Source of the DNA: Gyrodactylus bullatarudis
Lineage: Eukaryota; Platyhelminthes; Monogenea; Gyrodactylidea; Gyrodactylidae
Length of the DNA stretch: 39,028 nt
Reading direction: 5' to 3'
NCBI GenBank assembly: GCA_012064415.1
Contig: SSNU01000282.1
Location: 7,216-46,243 of the forward strand
Shown: in pieces, positions 1 to 12,600 of the stretch
Numbering within the stretch: position 1 is the stretch's first letter
Layout: each line of letters opens with the position of its first letter
Program-made: the position numbers and the translations under genes
Notes under the pieces: generated by a model
The model's database searches: none
The model's input: the letters and a program-made list of their open reading frames with translations, nothing else
What the model was told of the DNA's origin: nothing

Positions 1-411
1 TTTTTGTACGGTAGCCATATTGTTTTGACACTTGACTATACTTGCTTTAATCCATTTGTCATTGATGGTATTATAGCCATCTCGGACCCAAACCGGATCT
101 CCGCTCTGATACAATGTATTAGTTTCATAAAAAGCAGGTTTAGGATTGAATTTGGGATTCATTAGAGATATCCGTCCCGTGATACGTCTATTGAACATTA
201 CTTCAGCTGGGGAACGGTATCCAAGGAGGGGAGTAGGGGATTGTCGGTACTGAGCCAGAAAGGTTCTTACGGCAACTTCTTTAGTTTCGTTCGCGGACTT
301 GGCAATACTTCTTTTGAAGGTATCCACAAACCTTTCTGCTTGTCCGTTTGATTGAGGGTGATAGGCAGGTGAATGGAGCAATTTTATTCCTTGTTCCTGG
401 CAGATAACTCC
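1..411 (-). mobile_element. Ty3/gypsy-type retrotransposon integrase, C-terminal part (runs off the window)
   Basis: The minus strand is open for 137 codons, from just after a TGA at 412-414 to the window edge. It reads as the end of a retroelement integrase core: the motif HPQSNGQAERFVDTFKRS carries the conserved glutamate of the DDE triad, and further on come the spaced motifs QYRQSPTPLLGYRSP and GDPVWVRDGY typical of the gypsy/K02A2.6-like integrase C-terminal region. The upstream part of the catalytic core, with the two aspartates, is absent on the window side, so the copy is 5'-truncated or rearranged at about position 411. There are no stops or frameshifts in the part that remains, so it is either young or was recently active. 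Integrase inserts retroelement cDNA into the host chromosome. The family is seen directly in the motifs; the truncation is inferred. Confidence 0.85.
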
Positions 412-1962
412 TCAACACACACATTACAACTTCCATGGCCCAATTAATCTCACATTAATATAATTTATCAATATAGAATAGAGAAAATCTTAAATGAGAT
501 AGGAAAAAGATTTCAGTTTTCATCAGTTGGAGTACAAATATTCATTCTGTTTATAATTCAATGATATTTATTATTAACTAAAAATTTAATGACTTAACCC
601 AGGAATTGAAACTGAAGAAACCTGGTGAAATACGTATTTTTCAATAAATATTTACTCCTTATAATGATGAATACTTTTACGAGTTTTCCGGACGTATACG
701 AAGCTATACGAATATTTCTAACCAATTATATTCAGAATAGCTTTATTAATCTTTCTTTATAGAGTCACAATCACTCGTACAATTACTTTCGGTAAAATTG
801 ATTTAAAAACATGAAAAAAAATAATGAGAGGGGGCTCTTGTATAAAAAAGGGATTCACAAGTTAATCATTGTAACTAGGCCCCCATTGCATCGCCTTGAA
901 CAATTACAAAAAAAATGAGAATAAAATCGCCTATTTCACGTAATCATTCTTTATCTTGAAATCAGACTCAAATCAACTTCAGAATGCTACAGCCAATAAT
1001 GTTTTTTTGTATAGAATTCGTAGTTTTTGATTTGCTTTTTACAATAGTTTTTACAAATTTTAAGACATGGAAAAAAATCAATCTTGCTTATTCCTCAAAA
1101 AAGGCAACCGTCAAAATAGCAACACGCAAATAATCAATGAACTGAATTCCATAGAGATTGAGTGAAATGTAATCCCAGGAGATCTTGCTATGTTCATATA
1201 TACACCAAAATTATTGTATAATCCACGTATGTACTAATGAGTAGGGATGATGCATAATATATTAATATATTTTACATTTGAAAAAAATCTCACAATTTAA
1301 GAGTCTTACAGTAAGACTTACATAAGTTTTTAAATATTTAAGTTCAAAAGTTTCAGACCAATCTATATTGTGAGAAAAGTACATTGTATATATTCAAGGT
1401 GTAAAAAATATAGGGAGTAATAAATATTAGCTATTTTAGATCAATCTGGCTAGCTAGAAAAGTCTAGAACTCATTCGTAATACGAATTTCGTATTAATCG
1501 TAAAAATATGGATGAAAATGTAATGATAATCAATCACTGACTTTATTTAGATTTTTTTCAAATTAAAGTAATCACTTTCCACAATTTGTAATTTTTCTTC
1601 ATGGCTGGCGTTCTCCTCCAAAAGTCCACTCTTTTTAATTTTTTCTATCAATTTCTGTTTTCCAGATTCACCTATCCAGCACCAAAAGAAGCACATTCTC
1701 TTATTGTATTCACATGAGAATATTTTTCTAAACATGTTTATCATAGAAATTTATGTGAAAAATCACTTTAGTATAAAGTATTTAAAAACGTTTTATAAAA
1801 AATATTATATTCATCCTTATTATGTGATTTAATTTGAGTCAAAATTATTTGAGATTTATGATATTGTTATATTAGAATTTTTATAAGTTAGTTTGAAATT
1901 AATAATTTGTTTTATTCTGTCAGATGTTCGTACCAATATGACTATGATTTAATAAATTTGAA
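412..1962. other. 5' flank of the DMXL gene, no recognised gene
   Basis: About 1.5 kb of A+T-rich sequence lies between the retroelement fragment and the first DMXL codon. It must hold the DMXL promoter and 5' UTR, but I see no convincing TATA box, initiator or other element that can be separated from the background composition. The only coding-like stretch is the 65-codon minus-strand ORF at 1547-1744, listed separately. Confidence 0.5.
1547..1744 (-). CDS. Unrecognised small ORF, possible exon
   Basis: A 65-residue minus-strand ORF opens with an ATG and ends in a stop. Its second half is hydrophilic and looks coding-like (GESGKQKLIEKIKKSGLL, then an acidic stretch ending in DYFNLKKI) rather than the phenylalanine/lysine noise seen in most ORFs of this sequence. 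It lies 218 nt upstream of the DMXL start on the opposite strand, so it could be the last exon of a divergent neighbour or a short gene. I do not recognise a family and no supporting splice partner was found. It may be a chance ORF. Confidence 0.25.
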   Translation of the reverse strand: MINMFRKIFSCEYNKRMCFFWCWIGESGKQKLIEKIKKSGLLEENASHEEKLQIVESDYFNLKKI

Positions 1963-3689
1963 ATGAGATTGCATAAATTGATTACTGGAAACAGTGATAT
2001 TGATATCAAGTGTTTAGATAGAGGCTCTTTCTCACAATACATATTCTTTGTAAGAAATTATCTATTTATCCTAGGCTTATGCTCGAAAACACGACGTTGT
2101 AATATTGAATAAAAACTTTATTGTCTTACAAATACTAAATTTTGCCGATTCCTCAATAATATCTCTATCATGTTCAGATTCAGATGGCTTCATTTGCATT
2201 TCTTTGACTGATAGAGTGGAAATTTTCAAGCCTCATATCAGTCTAAAAAACGAAAAAGAAAATTATTCTGTTTTCAAGTGGAATTTTTACCAGAAAATCG
2301 AGATTGAGAATGTAACTAACATTCTTTGGCTGAATACCACATCGATTATAAACAAGAGCTGCCTTATTTTGATATCTCAAAAGAAGCTCATGCAAATTTA
2401 TACGCTGGTTTCCACTGTAAAGCTGGAATTTGAGTTTAATTTCCTAAGTTAGTTTTTGATAAATTTCTTAATAATTTAGATCCTTTGAAATTGATCTCTT
2501 CTTCGAACGATGGCAAATTCTTTTCCACTGTCAACTATCTTCCTGATGGAATAAATACTGAGTTAATAATATGGAGTTTGAACATTCCCTTCAAGGAAAC
2601 AATAACCTGGCTTTTCACAAGAATTTTCCACAAGGCTCCAATTGAAAATTTAGTCTGGCGTGAAAAGAGTATTTATCATCCTTTGGACTGGATTCCAAAT
2701 TCATTCATAACATCGGATAATGAGAATATTATACGCTTTTGGGCTGAACAAGGCTGTTTGAATTCTGAGAAAAAGTTTGGCCAATTCACCTCTATGAATT
2801 GGTGTATTGGAGAAGATCTAGAACTGGAAATTCCAAAGGCTCTTTTAAAGAGTCCCCTTCTTGAAAGAATCTTCAAAATTTGGCATGAAAATTCCAATTT
2901 AGAGCTCAAAGTTATTCCCATTGATCCAGATGAAGTTTTGAAAGAGAGCTTGTTCTCAAATTCCAATTTCATTTTTGTCGGCAGTATAAATACAAATTCA
3001 AGAATTTTTTCATCGAATAACGACAAGACTTCCATTAGACATGAGTTATTTTGGCTCAATAACAAAAGAATCAAGTTTGACTCACGTTTTGAAAGTCTCA
3101 TTGAAGAAGCAATCAGAGCTTTGGATAATTTGGCATTAAACTTGAATATGAACGAGTTTGAAATGTTTTCAGAGGAAAATATTGCACGTGGGAACTTCGC
3201 TTCGAATAACTTTGATGATATGTTTAAGATTCTGTCGAGTTTTAATCAGAAAGCCTATACTTTGTACAACGAATGGATTCAATCTCCAGATATTTGCTTC
3301 ACTTTTAACTCGAACGATGGCTCAATGCTTTCATGGTAAGAACATTTTATTAACTTTTTTTATTTGATCGATTCATCTATTAGAAAATCTAGCTATGTTA
3401 GCTTTGGCAAATATAAAATTAAGCTTGAACTTAAATTATAATCCAAATAAATCAGCATTTGAATTCAATCTAATGAATTTAGGTCAGTACAAAATTTAGA
3501 CCGGTGTACAGTCAATCCATCCGGGTTTGTTTCGCATCCCAGCATTATTATCGAACGATCAACTAGCCTGGATTCAATCAAGGACCAGGTGATTATAAAC
3601 AGCTCTACGTATCCGTCTGAGTCAAGTCAACAAATTAATCACATGTTGATATCGAAAATCCCGAATATTATCAATGATTCAGTTAGAAA
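1963..3689 (+). CDS. DMXL: DMXL exons 1-4 (residues 1-507): start and first N-terminal WD40 repeats
   Basis: Exons are 1963-2049, 2075-2447, 2480-3335 and 3483-3689. The ATG at 1963 is chosen because MRLHKLITG followed by the acidic stretch SDIDIKCLDRGSF aligns with the DMXL N-terminus, and the exon 2 start AYARKHDVVILN matches the AYASGCDIVIL-type strand that follows in the family. Introns 1 and 2 are exceptionally short, 25 and 32 nt; without removing them the frame closes immediately (TAA and TAG). Exon 3 contains the strand SSSNDGKFFSTV, matching the family's S.DG.FFAT. WD strand, and a later family-style F.SNDGSMLSW ending at the exon 3/4 junction. Exon 4 ends with SKIPNIINDSV, equivalent to the vertebrate SSRIPNAFP segment. 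A minus-strand ORF lying antisense to exon 3 is a shadow of this coding sequence. Confidence 0.88.
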
Positions 3690-6600
3690 GTAAATTTTGT
3701 TACATTGGTACAAGTGATTAATGGTCATTTGTAGATTTTAGTTTTTTAAACCTTTGAATGGAATTTGACTTGTCTAATTTACTTGTCTGTTGCTTCTTAG
3801 ATATCTTATCACAAAGCTTTTTTATTTTGGATACATTAATTTTCAAATTCACAAGTCAAAAATAAGCCGAACAGTAATTAGAATAGCTTTCAAAATATCG
3901 AAAGAAGTCTCAATAGTCTGATAATTTCTTTTCAAACCTAAAATATTTATCAGTTATAATTATTGGGGCATAAAATTGAAAATAATAATATATCAGAAAA
4001 TGATAATTTTAGATTAAAATCATTACAATTTAATGTAAAATTTTTAATGAAAATTGACTGGATGTCGATTCAACTTTAAAAGTTTTTAAGAAACAAATTT
4101 GAAATTAGCAAAAAACATTACAAAACTAGAAAATATCATAGGAAAAGTTATAAACTATAAGTAATTACTTATAAGTAGTACTAGCAAAAATACAATTTTT
4201 TAGAAAAAATAGCAGAGTTTTCAAATAATAAAGCATTTTAATTTTGATAGTACACGAAAAAATTTATCCCGAGCTTAAAAATTTTGGTCGGAAATGCTTT
4301 AAAATCAACATCAATCAAATAAACAGATAAAAATAATCAAGAAAAATAAGATTTGCATTTATCTGACAAGGGCTCAGCCTAGAAAAAAACTAAAAAATAG
4401 CAAAATTATTTTCGTGGGCTAGTATCCTTGGTGCTTTAGAACGTTAATTTCATTCTCATGAAAATTTTAGCAACATATCAAAAATAAAATTTTGATCGCC
4501 CTATAATCATAATTTAAGGTACGATAAAAATTCGTGAATCACAAGTTGTGATTTATATTTGAAAGAAAAACAAATATTTTTGGTGATACCCACAAGTAGG
4601 TATTACATTTTTTCGATAAAATATTTTAAATTACATTTTTATACAAATACAATATTTCCAAATAGATCCTCCAAAGTCTTTATACTCGAATCTAATGGAG
4701 CCTCCCCGAATTCTAGTTTATTCTTCAATGATGATTCAAGCATAATGGTCAAACAACCGAATAGTATCTGCTTGGCTAGCATTCTTTCAGAGATGATATG
4801 CCTCAAATCAAACTATCAAAGTGCTATAGCTAAATCGTCTTCTCAAAAGGACTTGCTAACAAGGAAAGATTTGATTGACAATTGTTTCAAAGACGTGAGT
4901 AGAACATTTCTGAATTCTTGCTAAATATTCTTAATCCATATGTACCCATTAGAGGATATATAGATCATAGAAATTAAAATATCTGATTATCGAAAAGCTT
5001 GACCCATAATTAGAGAGATAATTTCAAGCTGAATTCAATGATGTAAAATTTATCCACTTGATTCTTAAATCTCAAAATTATTGTTAACTACACCTAGTTA
5101 TTATGAAGATGGGAGTTTATGAGTTTTCGCATCTTCATATCAACTAGCTTTACTTGAAAATAGATTCGATTGATATTTTTAACTTTTCGAGTTCATGCGT
5201 TCATTTGATAGAGAGTAAGAAAAAATTCCTAATGAACCTTATGTTTTTAATTTTATTTTGGTATAATTTCAATTAAAGATTTCAAATTCGCGCCACCAAT
5301 ATTAATGAATTTTACTACGAGAAATGATAAATTGTGAATTATTGGACAGACTATGATTTTTTTGAATCAGATTTTAACGTCAAATTAATATCAAATATAT
5401 TCTGAATACACCCTAAAAATTCCAGTCGATCAGGGAAAAATTAAAGATTTTAGGGAAAATGGGAAATGGCAGAATATCAAAATTTTTAAATTTGGTTTTC
5501 GAAAATGGCAAATATGGAGCATAAAGAATCTATTTGAGGCATGAAATAGAAAACCTAATATGTACCAAAATGAATCTTTTTAAATCTAAAATGAGTTGAG
5601 ACCCGAAGCTAATTTTCGGTTTTATATGCTACTATCCATCTACAGATAAGATGACTTGATAAGAAATAGGTTAATTAGCAAAAGAGTAGGCAAATGTTGA
5701 ATATTTTTGCATAGACTAAGTGTGCTTAGCAAAGTAGTAGAAAATATTTGCAAAGAAGTAGATTTTACTAATAATTTAGCGAAATTTAATATCAGCTAAA
5801 TTGAATCAAGAAAAAAATCGGTTTTTTTTGAAACTAAAAAATTACAATCCTTAACAAAATCTTCGACCGTTTTTCCTGCATTCGGATTCTGAATTAAAAT
5901 CAGATTGCTCCAAATTATTAAGATCTCAGTAATTAGAGCCACATGAATAGATGGTATTCAAACTGTGAACTTCAGGAATCAAGTCAAAATTTTTGGTACA
6001 TTCAAAACTGATCACAGAAAATAAATGAATTTTTTCAGTTTTCTAGCAATTCCAGTGAATAGAAATCTTATTTCTATGATGTTGCTTTTATCAACAAAAT
6101 TGATTCTATAAATTTTTAAATAAGTACTCAAAAACTGGTTTCTTGTCTGCTAATTAACCCATAAGAAATTTGAGGAAAATTCTTTTAATTTTTTAGATTG
6201 AATTAGAAATGCTCATGAAAGGAAATAAGCTACATGAGCCTTTGAACATCACAATAGTTACTCAACACGAGAATGGCTCTATAAAATCATGGTCGTGTAA
6301 ATTGAACAATGATCCCAAGTTAGTTAGCATTCTAAGCGTTCAACCCATGGCCACAATAAACGGACACAATTATCAATGTAAACAAATCCAAGCCCATCCT
6401 ACATTCTCTCTAGTCGCCAGTCTTGGGGGCAACAGGAATTTCTGCAGAGAAATCGTCTTTTGGCGAACATATCCAATAGCCTATTTGAATGGGCAAACGA
6501 TAGATAACAAGATCGGTATCGTTCCCAATAACAATACCCAAAGTATCGAAGAAATCAATAGGATAATTCTTTCGGATCAGACTGAACAATCCTTTGATAA

Positions 6601-9600
6601 AATCATTTGGATACCTGTACAAATCTATGCTAGTTAGTAGATTACTAAATATTTTCTAAAATCCAAATGAATTACTGTTTTATTTCTAGGATTAAGTGAA
6701 GAGATTGAACGTGTCCCCTTGACAATATTTTTAATATCTCTAGACGATTCAGAAATAAAACTATTCGCTCTATTTACAAACCTCAATAGGAATACATTAA
6801 ACTTAATCGATGAAAATCTACCAAAGGATCGAATTATCTCTATAAAGTCTGACAGTATTCTTGTGGAAATCAGAACAAATCTCAATAAACACCAATTGCT
6901 CGATGATGACCAGGATACTCTTTTGATTAATTCTTTTCCTGGTAGTATCGTTCATGATTATGAGAAAGATCAACAAAATTACTTCATCTATCGGATTTCA
7001 CAACAAGTAAAATACCATAAAGTACGTTTTCTGTAATTCATAGCAGATCCTGAATTAATTATCTAATTTTATCTTTAGACAAATATTGAAACATGGAGGA
7101 TGAGTATAAACACGGAGTTTAATTTACCAGCTGATCAAAATGGAGAAAATCTTTTCAAAAATTTGGACGAAAATCTAGTCAAGATAGATTTTCTAAAGAA
7201 TCAGGAATTGCTCGGTAATCAAAATGAAATTTTCATTGAAGAAGCAAGGCAGACTAATTTCAACTTTGAGATATTCATGAGTGAAGAAAAAGACTCAAAT
7301 GCATCTCATAGCAATTCAATTAAGCCGTATGTCTTTTCAACATCCTATTGCAATTCTATGAAAAAGGATGCTGGCGTCATCTTTTGGCAGCTCAAAGTTT
7401 CTCCTACAAACGACAATGACTGGGTTGAATGGGAAACACCCTTCAAGAATAACAGTCGCTGCGAGATTAGAAGTCTCCTCTTGTCAAACTTAAATACTGA
7501 TGATCAAGGAGAAAATCCTGTCATTTCACGTACAAACCATGCAATCAGAAATGAAAACACAAGAGTGAGTTTAACAAAGAAATTAGCTATCAAATGAATT
7601 AAACATTCTGAAATTTCAGATCAAAGTTTTGAATATGAGTTATGTAAATATCGGAAGAATAGCTGTGGTAATCCATCTTGACTGTGATGATGCTTCCAAG
7701 CAGAGAATTCAGTTTACTTCTGGAAGCTATTTTGAACTGAAAGACATTGTCTTGATTGCCATATTTGAATGTGAATCATCTGGCTGTTGTGAATGGTTGA
7801 TAGAAGATAAAATAGACCTCTCTTTGGAAATTGCCAAGTATCATTTCTTCAAAAGAATTCCTTCTATAGACATAAAGCCTTCAGATATAATTCTCGACTG
7901 GATATCAAAACAAGATGGTCATCATTTATTATCGGTCCTATTGTTTAAAGAAGTCTTGACAATTTACGCTCCAACATGTAGAGAAATCCAAGAGGCCTAT
8001 AAAAAGAATATGCACGAGGAAAAGCAGAATGAAACCAGTCTAACTACTGTTGAACAGACTGTATCCATCGGTCCTGGAGTTGGTAATACTCTTATGAGTT
8101 CAATTGGAGAAGTAAGTGTTTTATAATAACGAAAGCCTCAAGAAATTACAAATAAATCTATTAACTTTAAATTTTTATTCATGTAAGATGACCCAAAAAA
8201 TCTTAATTCTATTTCCAATATTACAGCTTAAAATGAAATCCGAACATAACTTGTTTGATTCATGTACTGGGTAATTGAAATGACGTGAATGATTCTGACT
8301 GGTTCATATCGAGAGGCACGTGCAATAAGTGTACTGCTAATGTACTTTATAAATAATTTTTTAATATTATTTTAATAGATTAACCAATAGAATTTAAGCA
8401 CACTACGAAGTACTCTGTTTATTTGTAATTTTGATTCGGAGTCTAATAAAGTACTCATTTAAAAAATCTTAGTTTTTAGACTTGAAATAAAATTAGACTA
8501 ATCTTACTAAACTTTGATCTGTATCAATAAAAATAATTTTTTTAGCGATTAAAATTTTAAAGACTTGAGGTCCGAGTAATAACTTTGAACTTCAGTTTAA
8601 TAAAGCATATTTAGTTGAATAATTGATTAATTTTTTAGGTTAGCATATGCTGGATCCGTCTACGCAAAATCATCATCAATAATCTTCGTAGTAATGTAGA
8701 AGGGAATGATTCGATTCTTTTGAGGGACGTAAATGATCGTCTTGATGTGATGACTTCAACTGTTGATGGTCATGTCTTGATTTCCACTGGCTATGAAATT
8801 CTCCTTTATAGCCAATGGCCAGAGGATCGTGTATTGAAAAAAATATCCATGAGTAAGCCATTTCCTGATTTTATTTGGTAATAAAATTTTGATCGACTTT
8901 CTACAGAAATCGATCCATTGACAAAAAGAAAGTTGATTTCAGACAAGGAAGATGAGGACCTAAAAGAGAATCTGGCCAAAGTAAGGCCAATCAGGACCTC
9001 AAAGAATATTGAAATTGGAGTTGCATCGGAGGCAATTGATTCTTTAGGACTTTTCGAAGCGGCAAAAGTGAGATATTGAATTTTATCATTTGATTCTTTT
9101 TCAATTTTTTTCAAAATAATCTCTCGGTTTAAAAAAATTATTTTTCTCAATTCTAGCAAATCCAGCCGATCTTACCACAATTTCATCCTCGTCAACTGTT
9201 AGAATGGCTGAATTTTGGCAAAATCCACTATGTCAAGGCGATTCTTTCACACCTTACTAAGTGTCTGATCGCTTTAAATAACGGGGCTAATAAATGTCCT
9301 AGAAATAAGCTATGCAATCGAATTGAGGTACGTTCTGATTCTGGAATTCCTTCGATTCAAAGTTACCTTTTCTAAAGAAGAATCTGATGAATGATTTTTT
9401 CCAGATTCAGGAAAGAAATAACTTTGTACCCTCATTGCCGATTCATGTGCTGGAAACTTTGGATGACATCATTATGGAAAGGAAAATCATACCTAAAGAT
9501 ACCAAACAAGAAATTAGTAAGCGATTTAATAAATATCCTTTTCATTCCTCCTATTAAAACTTAAAATTACCATTTGCCTACAGTTGAAGAGCCCAATTAT

Positions 9601-12600
9601 GAGACCAAGAATGAGGAAGACGAGGATCTCGACAAAATCATTCAAGCAGAAGTAAGCAAACAGTCGTTTACAACTGAATCATTTGGTGTATTAGACCTTT
9701 GAAAAACCTTGCATAAACTATTTGAAAATTTCTCTCAAGCATTAGTAATAGATTTTTTCAAAATTTTCATTTTTACCGAGGTCAGAATCTAACTTGAGAC
9801 GAGTTTTTCGTTCATCGAACCAATCAAAGTTAAGTAGATTAAAATTCAGTAAAAATCACTTTTGAATAAAGCTTAATAACTTTGAGAATATGTATAAAAT
9901 AAATTCAGACGATACATCAGAGGAAAGAACGCTAGACTTTGCATCAGATTAGCTATGAAAACCTAAAAATTCCCTCTTGGAACATATTTTAATTGATCCA
10001 TTTATTCATAATTTTTTACTAATTTTGCATAAAGATTTTACCATTTTTCAACTCAAAATTTTGAAGCTTTTCGAACATGGATGGTATAAATTTTATATGG
10101 ATAAACTTTTTACCCATTTTAAAAATTCAACTTATGTGTACAAGTTTTGCTCTTATACATTTGCTCAAATTATATCCAAAACTTGTAAGATCAACTTGGA
10201 ATTAGAATTAACTTTTACATCTCAATAAAAGTTCGTAAAAATTTTATTTTATCCCCAGTGTTATTAAATCTAAAACTTGTTTGATTGATGTGAAATCTTT
10301 TCACTTCATCAAAAATTTTCTCCCTACCACAGGTCTTGCCATCTTTTTGTTTACTTTATTCTAATTATGAAGGAATCCAAGAATTCTAAGAATAAAATTG
10401 TTTGCTTCAGACCATTCTTTGCTATTGAATTCATACAAATTAAAAAAGCCCTTCTATAAGAAATAACCTTTTTCAAATATTTTACAAAAAGCTTGAGTAG
10501 AATTAAGCAGTTTTATTAATTGGTTTACTCCAAAAATCACCCCAAAGGAAATATTTTTCCAAAAATAACCCTAAAAATTTCCAAAAGAAACTAGTTAAAA
10601 ATAATTTTATTCAACACTAAATTTCATTAAACTTTATTTCAGCTCTTGATTTTTTACGGCATGTGCAATGGTCTTCCACGTTTTTTATTTATTCTGTAAC
10701 CTTCAAATTCCGACTCCTTCAGATTTTCGACGTCACATAGCATGATAATCTCCGAGTAAGCTGCTTCCAAGGAGATATATTTGTATTCATTTGGGACATA
10801 CTTTTCAGGAGAAACTTCGAACTTATTAGCCACTTATTATTTATAGGGATATCCATTAATTTTTTCAAAAAATTTAAGAACATTAGACTTAATAACTCTT
10901 CTTATTTCACTATTTTGAGAAACATAGAATTAATCCTCTTCAGAGGTAGCGATAATTTGTTAGAACCTAAATTCGCGTAAGTTTTTTTCCATCTAAGGTT
11001 CTATATAAGGAGAAGGTTCACTTTCAATCTTTGAATAGAAGTTTAACCGTTCAAAAAATTTATCTGACAATAAATCTGGTAGAGAGGAGAATTTTGAAAT
11101 AAGAATAATTGATTTGAGGAAGTGTGGAAATTTTCATTTGGGGTGATTTTTGGAAATTTTTGGATTGGTTTTTTTGGTGATTTTTTGAAATCAACCCTTA
11201 ATTAATTCTGTTTTAAGACTAGCTCACCCTCTAGACTAAGGAGTTTTTCATCAAATTTCAGTTTAGAAAAATTTGATCCAAATTTTATAATTTTCCAGTT
11301 TTTACCAAGTTTTAATCGTTTTCAGCTTGGTTTTTTACATCATCAAAATTGCTTTCTCTACGAAAAATCTTGCTATTTTTTGTTTACTTTATTGCAATCA
11401 TAAAATGAACTCAAAAATCATAAGCATGAATTTCGCTTCTAAGTGATTCAAATCATTCTTTGTCTTTGAATGCATAAATATTTAAATTTTCCCTACATAA
11501 GATATAACCCTTTTTCAAAAATTAAAATAAATTTCTTGTATGGCCATTGGCCATGTATTTTGAAATAGCCGAAATTGAATTCATGAAATCTTTTACTACT
11601 ATATATTAAGCTTGAGTAAAGATTAGAATTAAGCAGTTTTATTAATTCTGTTTCAAGATTAGCTCACCCTTTAGACTGAGACATTTTTCATCAAATTTCA
11701 GTTTCGAAAAATTTGATTCAAATTTTATGGTTTTTGAGTTTTTATCGTTTTCAGCTTGGTGGAAAATCTAACGAAGATATCGAAATAGAAGTAGCTCATG
11801 AAATATTCCCCGACGAAGATGAAAACCGAGATGCATTAGACTATTATGAGAGTCTAACTCTTCAATCAAGAAAATTTTCAGCTTCCTTGAGCATTGAGTC
11901 AATTGCTGATCTCTTACATTTCAACAAAATTGACTATCAACGTCTTCTTGAGTAGTGAGTTTCAAAAACAGTATTTTTAGGTATAAAATGATAATTTTTT
12001 TTATTTTTACAGTATTTCAAAAACTCAATTGCCAAGACTATCTTCCCTAGATCAAATGTATCTACTCGGAATAGCTGAGCTAATGGTAACAATTAATCCT
12101 GATTCTGTTAGTGAAAATATTGAAAACTTTCGCTATTCCGATGTTAACGAAAACAGTGCCCTACAATCTTCAAGTATGTTTTCAGAGTATTCCGAATATC
12201 TTTTAATAAATATTCCCTAATCTCCATCCATTGCAGATCAAGGATTGGATGAGTGCGGTGTCCGATTTATCATGATTATGCATCTATACTCTTACTTGTG
12301 TAGAACACTGCCCCCTGCTAAAACATTCAAATTCAAGGTGAGTATAAAATGTTTTCTTTTTTTAGTTTTGTCAAATTTTTAGTAAAATCACTTGATGAAA
12401 GTCATATTCGATAAATAAATGTGCATTTAACTAAAAAATGACCAAGAAAAAGACATTAACTTTGTTCAATAACATTTTGCATGAACAAATATTTAAAAAC
12501 TTGCATCATCTAAACTTATCAAGTTAATTTTATTGATCTTTATTTTATAAAACAAGAAGTTGATTTCAGCAAAATTATGTTTCTGAATGAATGGAAATTC

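Larger units (their letters stand above)
9652..11754 (+). other. Intron 14 (2103 nt): tandem duplication plus an inserted transposon
   Basis: The 3' half of this intron is a diverged tandem duplication. Unit A runs about 10308-10521 plus 11197-11331, and unit B about 11338-11760. Both contain a GTTTACTTTATT block, CATTCTTTG.TATTGAAT-like sequence, AATTAAGCAGTTTTATTAATT, AGCTCACCCT, TTTTTCATCAAATTTCAG and ATCGTTTTCAGCTTGG. Unit B ends at the true exon 15 acceptor. Unit A is interrupted by the element at 10522-11196. The first 650 nt (9652-10300) hold nothing I can name; an 83-codon ORF there looks like chance. Confidence 0.7.

Noticed and set aside
2676..3101. 141-codon minus-strand ORF opposite exon 3
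   Set aside because: Antisense shadow of a well-supported DMXL exon.
8806..9159. 117-codon minus-strand ORF over exons 10-11
   Set aside because: Antisense to DMXL exons and spans their intron; no independent support.
9977..10228. 83-codon + strand ORF at the start of intron 14
   Set aside because: No ATG at the start, low-complexity F/K/L content, no conservation signal between repeat units.
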